This document shows, piece by piece, positions 30,856-42,569 of a stretch of 64,000 bases of DNA. A program made the translations under genes and the position numbers. The notes under the pieces were generated by a model that made no database searches, was not told where the DNA came from, and was given only the letters and a program-made list of their open reading frames with translations. The stretch lies in assembly GCA_013407085.1 (NCBI GenBank), contig JACCGJ010019833.1, positions 1 through 64,000 of the forward strand, written 5' to 3'. How positions within the stretch are numbered: position 1 is the stretch's first letter; every line of letters begins with the position of its first letter. Origin of the DNA: Atriophallophorus winterbourni (Eukaryota > Platyhelminthes > Trematoda > Plagiorchiida > Microphallidae).

Positions 30856-33056
30856 TTATTAATTGATGTAGGCGAGTAAACCCCATTTTCATTTACCCAG
30901 AAACAAAAACCCTTCAACATCTATTCCGTTAACTGCTTATTTTTGCCATGATTGTCGGCGGAAAAACATGGGCTATTTCGTCGATGCAAAACGGTCTTCT
31001 GCCACAAAGATTTTTGTGAAACGGTACCTGTTAGCAAAACGAAAATAGAAACCATAGCTTGCCAAATCACTACCGTGCACGAAGAGCTTGTAAATAAATA
31101 ACTGACGGCGTAAGCTTCAATGGAATTTTTAACGAAGGTTTCCACCCAGTAGCACACAATTAAAATAACACTTCAAAATCTTAAGTTATGCGAACAAAAT
31201 TCAAAACATGTATCTATAAATGGAGTTTTCAACTAATCAGACAATGATAAAAACAGCGATTTGACCCAAGGGTTGCGAAAGAGTTACCCAGTAAATCATA
31301 AACTTCGGAAGGAATAGTCTGTTGCAACGAGAGTGAAAGATACGATCGTGTGCAGACGTTGAATATGACCCGTGAATGCCACGCAAACGTACGAATAAAT
31401 AAGGCCTTTAAAGGTCAAATAATAGCACGCCTAACCGCAAAAGAAACGTAAGAATTTGGGAAAAGAAAGAAGCAGAGAGATAACCACACGGTAGGATACT
31501 AGATTTCAGCTATCCAGTTCAAAATCGAGTAAGAAGAGAGGATGCTGAGTTCCTCATTGTCATAAGGACAGAATAAAACTAGTAGCAAGTACCGAAGGCT
31601 TAAACAACATATAACATACGATAAAATCATAAAGAGATGGGAGAGGGTCGATCCATTTGGAGTGAAAACTATATCAATCGGAGCTCACGAATGATCGGAT
31701 CTCGTTGTTTTTCTTTGCCAATGAAACGCCTAAAATTTTATGGATTCTACATCGTGCGAACAAGATTTTTGGATAAATTCCCTGAGATTAAAAGTAATCT
31801 GGTTAGTACGATTTACAATTGCGCACATCTGTCGTGGGATAAGTTAACAAATCAACCATTGACACTTCGTAGTTATTGAATGACGATACAACTCTCGCGA
31901 TTCAAAGAAATTACTCAAAGCATTGCTCGGCATTAGATAAAAACTTTGCGAGACTGGGGAATCATTTAAAAATCAATAGCGAAAACTAAGCGCTACGGGA
32001 TCGCAAAGGAAAACTTGTTCACAGTTTCGAGGTATACAAAGCCTGATCATACTGCTCCTACACGAGGAGTTCAACCAACATTAAACCCTTTGTGTGTGCT
32101 TGCAGAGCGTGCAAAAATGCACTGTGCTGAAGTCCAAGAGAATTCACCTTAGACTCACAGAAACAACTTTATTTGTAAATAGACCGTATGCAACACTATG
32201 TATTACGTCACTTTAGAATGCAGTTAATTTTTAATCTAATGAACACAAAGACAGAGAGCGAGAAACATATTATTTTACGATCGATCAAGGAACCAGGATA
32301 TTTGAGGTTTTTCATGCTATCTTTCAAAATCTCAATTATACTAAGCCAAACTGGGAACAACATTTACTGTAGCATCTCAAAAGACGAGTAACAACTGGAA
32401 ATCCGCCAAAACCCATAATCAATTTTACTTCCGTATTGATCTGGCAGGAAGTCCGCAAATTATTCACAGCAAAACGTAAAACCAACAACCAATTAGTGTA
32501 TTTGTACGTATGTATGCAGGAAATCACAAGCCTAATCCAGACAAAGTGCCGCACAATCATAGTCCGCAAGTGGGTTAGTATACTGCCAGGTTGCCCAAAC
32601 CTAGAGAGCATGCAGTTCAGTACTCGTCACACGTTTGACGGTCGTATCCGCTTTTACATCATTCAATTACAGCACAAAATCAAGACGATAAAATAGCAGT
32701 TTTCAGAACGATGTATGTCGGCAACCTGCACTCGTCATATTCACACACGCATGACCGATTCCACATACCTTCAGACAGAAGGGTAAAAGATTTTTGACCG
32801 TGCTGACCCTACTTGATGGAAGCAAACAGAAGCAAAATATCCGTAGGGTATGTGCTTTGAAAAGGGGTTCAGCTACGGCTACTTTATCCGAGCTTATGTT
32901 TTTACCCACGTCGAAATGCATATTGTGTTTATGCGAATGCACAGCTTGGCTGTCAAACTTAGCCAAAAGCACCTTCAGAGTAAATAAGTTTGTTATAGAC
33001 CGAAGCATATTGAAATAGCAAACCAAAACAGTTTCAGGAATAAGAGAGAAACACGA
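30856..33056. other. Intergenic between convergent UNC80 and URI1
   Basis: It contains an inverted family D copy at 32500-32612. The ORF at 31637-31879 could not be assigned. Nothing else was recognised. Confidence 0.35.
32500..32612 (-). repeat. Family D short repeat
   Basis: On the + strand it reads TGCAGGAAATCACAAGCC, AGACAAAGTGCCGCACA and GCCAGGTTGCCCAAACCTAG, the reverse complement of the 37500 copy. Confidence 0.75.
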
Positions 33057-33062
33057 TTTATT
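33057..33062 (-). terminator. Polyadenylation signal of URI1
   Basis: TTTATT on the + strand is AATAAA on the - strand, 50 nt after the URI1 stop codon at 33112. Confidence 0.55.
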
Positions 33063-33111
33063 GACCGGGGCTGGTAAAATAATGAGGAATTTATCAAAAT
33101 AGAGAAACATG

Positions 33112-34026
33112 CTAATTTCTCTTCCTTCGTTCAGAAAGAAATCTTGAAGTCCGAGTAGTGGTATCACTTTGAGGACAGGAAGTTGAAGGACTTCGTTCAA
33201 TCACATCACCAAAGGGACGAAAGGACAGTGAATCTATATCATCACCACCATCACCAGCATCGCCGTTTCTAGATTCCAGAAGAATGAAGATTTCGGCAGG
33301 TGTCAATGAAGAAAAATCTGTGACATTGCTACGAGGTTCCGGGGATGCATTAGAGGAATGCGAAAAATGTATAGTAGTCCGCAATTTATAAAATTCCTCA
33401 GACGAACTATCCGTACTATCGGATTGCATTTCGAGTGGATCGCTAAAGCGAACCCGCTTTTTATTTGCTCCAGGAACGGTGGTATTGACTTTGAGACGTT
33501 CGCGTTGGCGAGATTCGAGATGTTTCTGTCTCCAGGCACGTTCCGTATCGGAATCGTATTCTTCTCTGATTTCAACTTCTTCTTCGTCTTGCGGAGCGGC
33601 AGAATCACCAGAGCCGGATACTGGATTAGCTTTTGAAAAATCAGATGTATATTGCATTCTGTCGCTTATCAAATTTTTCTGTCGCTTCAGACTAGCTATA
33701 TTAATATCCAATCGCTCAATCCGCTTTCGAAGTAAATTAACCGCTTGACAAGTGGAAACTTCTGCGAAGGCATTGCTCACCCCACCCAAATGAACGAGAA
33801 CTTCGTTTGTATGCACCAATAACCCGGGGACGAATGCTTTACGACTGAACGGGATGTACGCGGGCTTGGTGAAACAGCGCTCTAAATCTTCAAGAGAAGC
33901 GATAACTTGTTCATAATCAGATTTGAATTTCAAAAGTTGGTCGAGGTTTGCTTCGGTGTCGGCTACACCTTGTTCTTGAACTTCTAAAAGTCTTTTTAAA
34001 TCCAATCTTTCCGTAGGCTGGATCAT
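33112..34026 (-). CDS. URI1: URI1 homologue (unconventional prefoldin, RPB5 interactor)
   Basis: URI1 is an alpha-type prefoldin-like subunit that works with the R2TP/prefoldin-like complex in assembling RNA polymerases through RPB5. The - strand frame encodes about 304 residues from the ATG at 34026. It has an N-terminal coiled coil (RLLEVQEQGVADTEANLDQL), then the family motif FVPGLLVHTNEVLVHLGG, a second coiled coil (AVNLLRKRIERLDINIASLK), an acidic EIREEYDSD segment, NKKRVRFSD, the IHFSHS motif and LTPAEIF near the C terminus. The order and length fit small invertebrate URI proteins. The frame stays open upstream of this ATG, but a TACTTTTTCAG acceptor places an exon boundary at 34057. 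The exon may therefore begin there with the ATG 31 nt inside it, and a 5' UTR or further coding exon may lie upstream. It is convergent with UNC80. Confidence 0.88.
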   Translation of the reverse strand: MIQPTERLDLKRLLEVQEQGVADTEANLDQLLKFKSDYEQVIASLEDLERCFTKPAYIPFSRKAFVPGLLVHTNEVLVHLGGVSNAFAEVSTCQAVNLLRKRIERLDINIASLKRQKNLISDRMQYTSDFSKANPVSGSGDSAAPQDEEEVEIREEYDSDTERAWRQKHLESRQRERLKVNTTVPGANKKRVRFSDPLEMQSDSTDSSSEEFYKLRTTIHFSHSSNASPEPRSNVTDFSSLTPAEIFILLESRNGDAGDGGDDIDSLSFRPFGDVIERSPSTSCPQSDTTTRTSRFLSERRKRN

Positions 34027-34057
34027 CGACCAAGAGTTTTCAAAACGTTGACGAAAT

Positions 34058-35430
34058 CTGAAAAAGTACAGTTTCTGTTTAGGAGAATGTTGGACAATAA
34101 AAATAAAGTAAAACGAGTATAACGGATATATACAAAAAGTTACTAAGTTTGAGGGAGACAAACGAACAAAGCAGACCGAGAGAATACGCTATGAATACCA
34201 AATATTGCGCGGATATCTGTGCACAGAAGTGACGACACGAAATGGGACCACTATAATGGTAGAATTTGTGAGATGACGGGAGTTGTACATTTTCAGACCA
34301 AAGCGCAAGTTAGCAGAAATATCCACGGAAGGTCATAATCACAATGAAGTTAAGCACAGAATTGAATTGAACTAAGAAATGTATTCGGAGCCTACAATAA
34401 TCATGTGAATATCACCGAATAGACACAATCATTGCCCACGATTAGAAGTAAACATTAAATGAGCACATAGCTTGTTTGGCTTGACTCCAGAAATACCCAC
34501 TGCTGACGTGCAGATTCGGAAATATTCGCTTACCCAATGTGGGTTTCAAATGACCTCTTCTAATTGAAGTCAATTCAGTGTTAACTTTATTGTGAGTATG
34601 ACCATCCGTAAATTGCGTCGCGCGGAGACTGAACCCTATTGTAATGTAATGTTTTGTGTAGCTCCAGGACCAATTAAGTTATATTGCGTGGTGTCCTTCG
34701 AATTGATAATGGCGAATGGCTGGTTAGCTTACGCTCCGCAGCTGAGTACAGACAATACCTGGCCAGTACTAACTTCCGAAACTCGAAGCGTTACATTGCC
34801 ACCTGGAAATCTCCGTTGACAGCATCCGTTCATGCAAAGTGACTATATCACTATCAGCTACTTATGACAGGGTTGAGCGCAAGATGACTTCACATACTAG
34901 AACGCCTGTATAGCGTCTTATCATGCGCATGTGCAAAGCTTTCGATGCGACTGGGCGGACAGATGAATATGGTCTGACTTAGTGGTCCCAACGGTTCTCA
35001 GTGCGCTCCAGGTCAACTCGCATTTGAAACTTTCTAAACTTGCGAAAGAAAGTACCAAGGAGCAGTGGATTGGGATACAATCATCCTTTGATGAATTTCC
35101 ACGTGGTTAAACACAGGGTTTCTGCGAATGTTTTTCCGATGGAGCGACGCCGTTTGCATCTGCAGGTAGCATACATGATACGTCATGAAAGCTTATTAAG
35201 TATTATTAAGTACAAACTGGTTGTCAGTTTGAGAAACGACAGGGAAATTTGGTGGTTATAATATTGCGGCGGCTGTAGGCAATTTCAGACAACCGCTTCA
35301 GCTCATCATAATTAAGGGCAACAGGCGGTTAGGCATCAGCCAGTTGATACAAAAGGCAGACGGTTCGCCAGTTTTGTAACGGGCACGGGTGCACGGAGCG
35401 ATCGCAAAACATTTGAGGCAAAGTTCAGAT
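34058..35430. other. Region upstream of URI1
   Basis: It should hold any 5' exon and promoter of URI1. No further coding exon could be recognised. The ORFs at 34592-34819 and 35040-35261 have no motif. Confidence 0.35.
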
Positions 35431-35483
35431 AATATATATTATATATATTATATATATATATAATATATATATATATAATATAT

Positions 35484-35521
<38 letters not shown>
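35431..35521. repeat. AT-only imperfect palindromic microsatellite
   Basis: About 90 bases contain only A and T in alternating blocks that can fold on themselves. It adjoins the 35523 family D copy. Confidence 0.92.
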
Positions 35522-35522
<1 letters not shown>

Positions 35523-35525
<3 letters not shown>

Positions 35526-35640
35526 TTCCCTATCTGTCTAGTCCTGGGCAACCTGACAGTATCTTAGCCCATATGAAAGTCTATTACAGCGCGGCACTTT
35601 GTCTGGATGAGGCTTGTGCTTTCATACTAGTTGCTGTAAT
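35523..35640 (+). repeat. Family D short repeat, left of inverted pair
   Basis: It reads TATCTGTCTAGTCCTGGGCA, ACCTGACAGTATCTTAGCCC, GCGGCACTTTGTCTGGATGA and GGCTTGTGCTTTCATAC. Confidence 0.8.
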
Positions 35641-35804
35641 TTACAGCTCACGAGGGAATTTCCAGATTATTCAGGGTATGTTATATTATGAGATCGTTAT
35701 TTACTATTCAGTCGAAGGAATGTTCAAATGCCATACTTTTGTCGCTTTTATTTGACGACGGAACAGCAGCGGCATTAATTTTACGCACTGAAGCTGAATA
35801 TTGT

Positions 35805-35925
35805 ATGTATGTACGAAAGCACAAGCCTGATCCAGGCAAAGTGCATCACAGTGATAGATTGTACGTGGGCTATGATACTGTCAGGTTTCCCAGGCCTAGA
35901 CAATTTATATTTTGCTTCTTATTTA
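35805..35925 (-). repeat. Family D short repeat, right of inverted pair
   Basis: It reads GTACGAAAGCACAAGCCTGA, TCCAGGCAAAGTGCATCACA and CTGTCAGGTTTCCCAGGCCT, the reverse complement of the 35523 copy. About 165 bp separate the two. Confidence 0.8.
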
Positions 35926-37499
35926 TATTTTGAAGTTTCATATTAATAAGACACGACAGTCGATTGCCACTATATAGCTTTAGCCTTCAGTCATCAGCAC
36001 CTTATTTCAACTAACAAGCATCGATGCCACAAACCATGGGAAATCAATAGTTGGGTAGACGAGGATGGAACTATCAGTGAATTGCAGAATCAATAAAGAA
36101 GTAAACAAGGATAATCTGGTAAACCGAAAAATGTTCTATCAAGCAGTTTAGAGTAGTAGAACAAAATTAGTACCACATCATAACGGCAGCTTTAAATTTT
36201 TTAATCACAAATCCAATTAACAATGAACTTTAAGATCAACACTCCATGGCCTCCACTGAAAGGATCCCCATCCATCTAGCCCAAAATAATACATGTAATA
36301 TCGGAATCCAACCGTTTAAAACGCACCGAATCGAAATTCCACGTATTCCGTGAAACCATTTATCGGTCCAAGACGATTCAGCTTGATTCTTCACAGAACC
36401 CAATTCCATTTTGGGTGGACGGAATCAGTACATTGGCAGTAAATGGCATACAAGAATTCAAGCGTGGTGTCACGCAGTATGGCATGCTACACATGAACAC
36501 TGAGGCTCTCAATGATAGAGACATCACAAAGATTGCTAACTGGCTGCAGTCTACAATTGCAAGCTCTTCATTTTCCAGAGCCAGATTAAATTGTTCAGTG
36601 GCGGTCATGTTGTAAGCGTCCTTTTGGAGTGTTTAGTTAACCTTGTACGTTGTCAAGTGGACTGGCGAATATAGCTTGTTATGATGCATGACAATGAACG
36701 CCGAAAGAAAGCTGTTTTGCTGATGTCGCTCTATTGGATCAAAAGACTTGATTGAATACATGTTTGATTTGAGGTTTAGGCACATAATCACGGTGTGCCT
36801 GTGCCTAATAATCTACAGATGAAATAGCTTTTTAGGTCCCACTCTGGCCTATCTCTTCAAAATTTTATCGTATCATGGTTGCATGGCAATTTAACATACC
36901 GTAATTGCTACCGAAATTATGGGGGATGATTCTCATATAACGCAGCATGTCTTGGACGACGCAAGGCTCAGTGGGGAATATTCGTTTGCTTAGATGGGGT
37001 CCAAAAGATCCACCAGATAATGGGTTGGAAACCTTATGAGATGTGACTGTAAACCAAAGTCAGTGGCGCTAGTGTATTTTATTATAAGTTTCATAATTTT
37101 ATCCTATATCATTGTGTTATATTAGATAAAAAACAAAAAAACACATAATCGCATGAGGTGGAATTTAAAAAAACTATCTGCTTTTTGCGCATTTGCATAT
37201 TCTGCTTACCCGCTTTTTAATGCGTTTGCTTATCCGCTTTTCCTGATTAATGCTGATTGGCACTTTGTCTGGCTCCAGACACGTGATTCATAACGATAAT
37301 GATGATGAATTGCTATCGATGTAATGCGGTACTATCGTACGGTAAGTAAGTGTCTTATTTCTCTGGTATTTCTACTTTGCACGTATGTTCAATCGTGCAG
37401 CACTTTTGTGCTGTGCAGCTAAAACCGTGCTAAAACGAATTGCCACCGGTAGTTAACTGCACGCAGAAACACGCTGGATTCTCAATGCTATTTCTGTTT
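35926..37499. other. Unassigned intergenic stretch
   Basis: No gene was recognised. Opposed ORFs around 36378-36615 are open on both strands but match nothing I know. The flanks are AT-rich. Confidence 0.35.
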
Positions 37500-37602
37500 T
37501 CTTTCACATATCTGTCCGGGCCAGGGCAACCTGACAGTATGTTAGCCCACATGCAGTCTGACTATGCGGCACTTTGCCTGGATAAGGCTTGTGCTTTCGT
37601 AC
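37500..37602 (+). repeat. Family D short repeat abutting a gypsy fragment
   Basis: It contains CATATCTGTCCGGGCCAGGG, CAACCTGACAGTATGTTAGC and GATAAGGCTTGTGCTTTCGT. It ends exactly where RNase H coding begins (TCACGAACACTAACCCCA). Confidence 0.78.
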
Positions 37603-38920
37603 TCACGAACACTAACCCCATCAGAACGTCGCCATTCCTCTGTTGAAAAAGAAGCGTGGGCAATCGTAGGAGCTATGAGAAAATGGAGAAATTACCTTAT
37701 TGGGAATCATTTTGAACTTGTAACTGATCAGAGGTCTGTCGCTTTCTTGTTCGGGAATACCAACAAAGGCAAAATAAAAAATTAAACGCTGGCGAATTGA
37801 ACTTGTTTGTTTCAGCTACGAAGTTGTATACAGACCAGGAAAACAAAACCATGTCGCAGATGCGCTTTCATGCGGATTTCGCGCATCAGTCAACGACGGC
37901 TCGTATCTAAAGAAGCTTTATGATTCACTTTGCCCGTTCACGCAATTTACCTTATTGAGTTGACGATATAAAACGATGGACCAGCTCTTGTCGAAGTTGT
38001 GCTGAAGTCAAAGTTAAATTTTTAAGCCTTTACACGTTGCCCTGATTAAGGTCACACAACCGTTTGAGCACATGAGTATCTATTTCAATGGACCTCTCCC
38101 ATCTGCCAATCGGAATCGGTTTTTACCTGCGATCATGCATTAATTTTCCCGGTATCTCTTTGCGTATACCTGCGGGGATACAATATCGGTAACCGTCATT
38201 CGATGCCTGCCTGATTTGTTCTCTATGTTTGGGATACCATCCTATTTGTTCTGTCATAGGGTCTTCAGTCATGTCAAACGAACTTTGTGATTTTCTTCAA
38301 TCCAAAGGTATAGCAACCAGCCCATCTACCCCATACAATCCGCAGTCTAATGGTCAAAGTGAACGCCTGAATGCAACCTCGTGGAAAACTGTACTTTTGT
38401 CCAACGATTTGGAAGTGAAACATTGGGAAGACGTACTAACGAACGCCCTCCATTCTATCAGGTCCTTATTGTTTACATGTACGAATTCTACACTACTTGA
38501 GAAAATGTTTCACCACAACCAAAAAGCGGCAACCGGCACATCCATTCCAAGCTGGCTAATACAAGCAAGTGTAAGTGTTAATGGGTAATAATCTAATAGT
38601 AAATACGAGCCATTAACAGAAGAGGTGGAACCGATTGACTGCAATCCAACTTACGTAAGGGTAGGTCTTCTTAACGGTCAAGAGTCAGTATCGCGTCGTC
38701 AACTCGCACCGATGCAACACGATGCGATGATTTCAAATGCCAGTGTTCCGGAAGAACAGACGAACAATGCGCCTTTTTGAAACTCGATGCAACCCAGAAC
38801 CTAACGAGTCTCAATAAACTTATCCCTCAAAAACACCTCGTCCAAACAGATGACCTGAGGAGCAGCGCAACCTATCAAACCAAAATTACTGACGGTTATC
38901 ATTATTCGAGGCGGGGAAAA
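37603..38920 (+). mobile_element. Ty3/gypsy LTR retrotransposon 3' half, degenerate (RNase H, integrase)
   Basis: The frame begins SRTLTPSERRHSSVEKEAWA, then FELVTDQRSVAFLF and, after a shift, RWRIELVCFSYEVVYRPGKQ with VADALS. This is a typical RNase H plus linker. The integrase follows with PYNPQSNGQSER (38330-38365), carrying the catalytic Glu, and a C-terminal R-S-S-basic tail near 38850. The D-R-G motif around 38240 is disrupted by a frameshift. A purine tract GAGGCGGGGAAAA at 38908-38920 precedes TGTCATATATCG, a plausible LTR start. The 5' half is missing. Confidence 0.85.
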
Positions 38921-39100
38921 TGTCATATATCGTTGTTTATCTGTGCTGTACTGTCTCTTTATATTATAAACCCGTAACCATATATAAAAGCATCCCTTTC
39001 CCTTTTTAACCGTATACTGTATCAACAAGTAGTTTAAAGCCAAAATGTCTAATCTTTTACTCTCTACTGGCTGGGTTCTTTATAATTTATTCGCCTCACA
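38921..39100 (+). repeat. Putative 3' LTR of the gypsy element
   Basis: It begins with TGTCATATAT immediately after the polypurine tract and contains a TATA-like ATATATAAAAGC at about 38982. The right end is not determined (CACATA near 39097 is one possibility), and no second LTR is in the window to compare. Confidence 0.5.
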
Positions 39101-39599
39101 TACTGGCAAATCCGTGACTGTAAAACGAGCGGAAAATTCTGGTACCCAACTACTATATAGATAGTATTTATAGTTGATAAATGAATGGATTGATTTAAAT
39201 TATTGGCGTCATTCCAAACATTTATAATTTTGGCTTCTAAAAGTGGACATACATTCTTTGGACGAAAAAATCGGACGTCCGAGTCGGTGAAAGATGTTTG
39301 ATTAATTAACAAATTTAGCAATTAAATATATAATATCGTGAACAGATTTCGTAATATATGCGGCTAGAGTGAGCATATGAAAGTCCATTGGAGCAAACTG
39401 AAGTCTTGGCTACAGAACAGCACCAATAGTCTGCTCAATGAGCGAAGTTGATTTTGGATTATCAGTCAATTAATAGTGATGCAAATGCTATACGTGAATC
39501 GACGGAAAAGCCTTGACGGTTATCAATGCAATGAGAGGATAAATGAAAAACGACTGCTTGTTATCACCGAAATAGAGTCGTTGGACAGAAAAATCGAAC
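39101..39599. other. Unassigned stretch after gypsy
   Basis: Nothing was recognised. Confidence 0.3.
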
Positions 39600-40012
39600 G
39601 AATGCTGCTGTTTTTGGCCTCATTCGGTCGATTTCGATTATAGATGTACATAACGAGCACATGATGGTTTCATGCCCCGCAGAGCACACAGCGATATGCA
39701 GTACTAGATCGATCGGCGTCAGTTGCACACCGACGGCGTGATCTACGCTCAGCAACCAAGAGCTGTATCTGCTTTTGCTCAGCTTGGACATGACGATTTA
39801 CACATCTAAAGTGAGCGGTCAAAAGCAAGCTCTTCCAAATTCGTAGGGCCAATGCCAAGAAAGTCCATGTCTATTGCAAACTTTTTTTTAACGCAACCGC
39901 GGTCTGTCTAACGGCCGACTTTTTGACTTCAACTCAGCATGGAGTAGATATTTTGGAATACGACAATTTTCTATTCTGCACACATGACGCAGACAGCGTA
40001 GGCGGCGATGTC
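39600..40012 (-). mobile_element. LINE 3' fragment, finger-ended family
   Basis: The - strand encodes LLRHRRLRCLRHVCRIENCR, IPKYLLHAEL, RPLDRPRLR and, after a shift, ALALRIWKSLLLTAHFRC. It ends with a finger-like AYRCVLCGA (CxxC) near 39690. It is the counterpart of 1255-1700. Confidence 0.8.
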
Positions 40013-40015
40013 GTA

Positions 40016-40185
40016 GTAGTTCAGTTTGCACTGGACAGTATGTGGCTAACGAGCCAATCGAGCGTCCAGATTTGTTTCGGTGGTATGCCACAGAAGAGCG
40101 TCCACCACTTCAAACAATATCTTCACAAATATCTTCTGGTATGAGAGCAATCTGGAATGCAACAGGGCGAACATGCTCTGCAGAC
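40016..40185 (-). repeat. Family E, CR1-like LINE 3' end
   Basis: On the + strand: GTTCAGTTTGCACTGGACAG, TATGTGGCTAACGAGCCAAT, CGAGCGTCCAG and a TCAAACAATATCTTC block, shared with 41203 and 47055. On the - strand it ends in TGAAC, as expected for a LINE tail. Confidence 0.7.
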
Positions 40186-40199
40186 CAGATTTTAAAAAC

Positions 40200-40310
40200 A
40201 AGACACAAGCGAAAGCCGAATGCCATTCATCCACGAAGCATCCGCCGTATCTTGAACTCATCGTGGATGGACAAATTAACAATTCAAACGAGGGAAAGTG
40301 GATAAAACCT
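40200..40310 (+). mobile_element. LINE 3' scrap, finger-ended family
   Basis: The + strand gives AIHPRSIRRILNSSWMDKLT, matching the same block at about 1290-1330 and 63430-63480. Confidence 0.6.
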
Positions 40311-40524
40311 TTGAAGGTGCAGTCTAAACGCGAATGTTGCCATTGAACAACAAATATTAGATCCTGTTTTTTCAAATTACTGCACACACTAGCCTCTGGT
40401 TTACACAAGTTTTTCGCTTAATATATCATAATATACTATTGAACTATTGAAGCGATAATATTTACACGAACAAACATGCTACAAATTTGATTGTCGCGCA
40501 TAATTAAAGGTCGTGCATGCGGAT

Positions 40525-40690
40525 ATATTAGTTCAGTTCAATTCAGTTCAGTTCAGTTTGCACAGGATAGTATGTGGCTAACCAACCAATGGAGCGTTCA
40601 AAATTTCCTCGGTTAAAAGCTGCGGAGAAGCACAGACCATTTCAAAAATAATTTTTCTTTTCGTCTGTTTGAAATATTTGTAGATCACGA
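40525..40690 (-). repeat. Family E with TGAAC tandem tail
   Basis: Several GTTCA units (40528-40557) lead into GTTTGCACAGGATAGTATGT and GGCTAACCAACCAATGGAGC. Confidence 0.7.
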
Positions 40691-40707
40691 CGCCAAGAAA
40701 TTATCCG

Positions 40708-40920
40708 GATTGTTCAAGTTCAAGTTCAAGTTCAAGTTGCACAGGCTGAGGGTGGCTAAAAGCCAATCACGCGCCCAGATTTCCTTCGACGGTATGCGGT
40801 TGAGCACCCGGAACTACGATATCGAGTTTACAGTTCGTACTTTTCACACGTTCTTGTTTCCGAATATCTGGAAAGTAAGGTAGGGTTTCTCTTCACCAGC
40901 ACGGTGAGAGGTCAGCTATT
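40708..40920 (-). repeat. Family E with AAGTTC tandem tail
   Basis: Four TTCAAG units precede GTTGCACAGGCTGAGGGTGG and CCAATCACGCGCCCAG. The copy ends with CAGCACGGTGAGAGGTCAGC, also present near 42580. The tandem unit here is 6 bp, not 5. Confidence 0.65.
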
Positions 40921-40944
40921 TGGGAAACAATGCAATAATATGCG

Positions 40945-41065
40945 TGAACAATGTGTAGCGTATGAAACCACTAGCCTAGTTGAGGTAAAGTGAAACACAG
41001 TCATAGACTGCATGCGGGCTAATTTACTGTCAGGTTGTCCAGGCCTAGACAGATATGATAAAAAT
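40945..41065 (-). repeat. Family D short repeat, degenerate
   Basis: It contains CATAGACTGCATGCGGGCTA and CTGTCAGGTTGTCCAGGCCT, with AGACAGATATG at the end. Confidence 0.65.
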
Positions 41066-41202
41066 GTAAAAATACATTTTTTAAAGTTTTTTATTCGACA
41101 ATATGTGGAAATATGATAGACCATTTAACGTCTAATTTCCTTTTAAAGCTCAACACATTTGGGAGGCTTACTATACAATCTGGGAGCTTGTTCAAGAAGT
41201 TG

Positions 41203-42548
41203 ACCAGTTCAGTTCAGTTTAGTTTGCACAGGACAGTTTGTGGCTAACGAACCAATCGAGCGTCCAGAATTTCTTTCGGTGGAAAGCTGCAAAGAAGCAA
41301 CCACCACTGCCAAAGCGTTTTTCCTTATTGTGATTTGGATATTCTCGACGATCGCGCCGCCAAGGGATAAGCCAATCGAGCGTCCAGAATTTCCGTCTGT
41401 GGAAAGCTTCAAAGGAGCGCCCACCACTGCCAAAGTTGGTATCCTCGTCGTATGCGAAGGTACGTTCAAAGTTTTCCAAGCCGTCCTTCGGATCCAGAAT
41501 TTGTAGCTGCGACTGAGAAAAACGGAAAGGGTTTCTGTTCACCAAGCCGGTGAGAGGTTAGCAATGGAAAATTGGTGCGTACATTTAAAACATGACATTT
41601 AAAACGAAGCATTGTATAACAGATTTTTTTAAATTGTGGTCAAGACCATATAACTTCTAAATGAACAAAAAATGGACAATTCTGAAGACAGACAACCTGT
41701 ATATTCACATGAAAAAGTCTGGGAAAAGCCCAAGCCACAAGGCATCTAAACCTCTTTTGAATGCACCTATTGATGTGAAAGCTATTAGTTCCTCAGGCAG
41801 CTTGTTCCAGAAGCTTACCACTCTTTTACTGAAAAAGTGTTGCCTAAGATTCAGACGGCTGTGGTTTTTCGCGAGCTTCAATGTATGTCCTCTAGTTGAG
41901 GGGTTGATCGCTCGAGAGAACAGGATTTGACAGCCCTCGTCGCCTAAGCCTTTCAGGATTTTGAAAGTTTCTATGAGGTCACCCCGTAGACGCCGACGCC
42001 GAAGGGAGAAGAGACCTAAAGAAATTAGACGTTCTTCGTAGGGTTTCCCAAACATACCTTCAACCATTTTGGTGGCCAGTAGTTGGACTCTTTCTAATAG
42101 TAATATGTCCTTTTGAAAGAAGGGGCTCCAGGCTTGCACGCAGTATTTTAAATGCGGCCTGAAAATCGCCGTATATAAAGGGATAAACACTTCCGGCGTT
42201 TTACATGTCAGAATGGATTTAAGCCTAAAGAGTTCTCCTCTAGCTCGTTGTGCAGCGGTGGCACACTGCGCAGCCCATTTGAATTCCGTTGTTACGACTA
42301 TACCCAAATCCTTAATCCTCTGAATAGATTAAAAGTCGATCATACCGTTATTCGCAGTTACTGTAATTCTGTCGACTGCTGCAGACAACAGATGACATTT
42401 ACTATAGTTCAGAGGGAGATCCCAATCCTGCGACCATTTAATAACCTTTTCAATATCTTTCAACAAATCACCGTGATCACTGGATCCGGTGAATTTGACA
42501 CCATCAGCAAACATGTAGCAGGTACATGTGATCCGCATTATAACCAAT
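41203..42548 (-). mobile_element. CR1-like LINE copy 1, 3' part
   Basis: The - strand contains an RT segment MFADGVKFTGSSDHGDLLKD and WSQDWDLPLNYSKCHLLS (42360-42520), where the catalytic FADD reads FADG. A frameshift is followed by a long frame (42307-41705) with KTPEVFIPLYTAIFRPHLKY, SLGLFSLRRRRLRGDLIETF, NHSRLNLRQHFFSKRVVSFW and a stop. The 3' UTR carries GGTGAGAGGTTAGC and the family E end with GTTCA units at 41203-41220. It is 5' truncated. Confidence 0.88.
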
Positions 42549-42569
42549 GCTAAAAAAGAAAAAGCAGTT

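Noticed and set aside
32703..33200. 165-codon minus-strand frame overlapping the URI1 end
   Set aside because: Different frame from URI1; it is a shadow of the gene plus downstream sequence.
36378..36615. Overlapping open frames on both strands
   Set aside because: No recognised motif, no supporting splice structure, and openness on both strands suggests composition.
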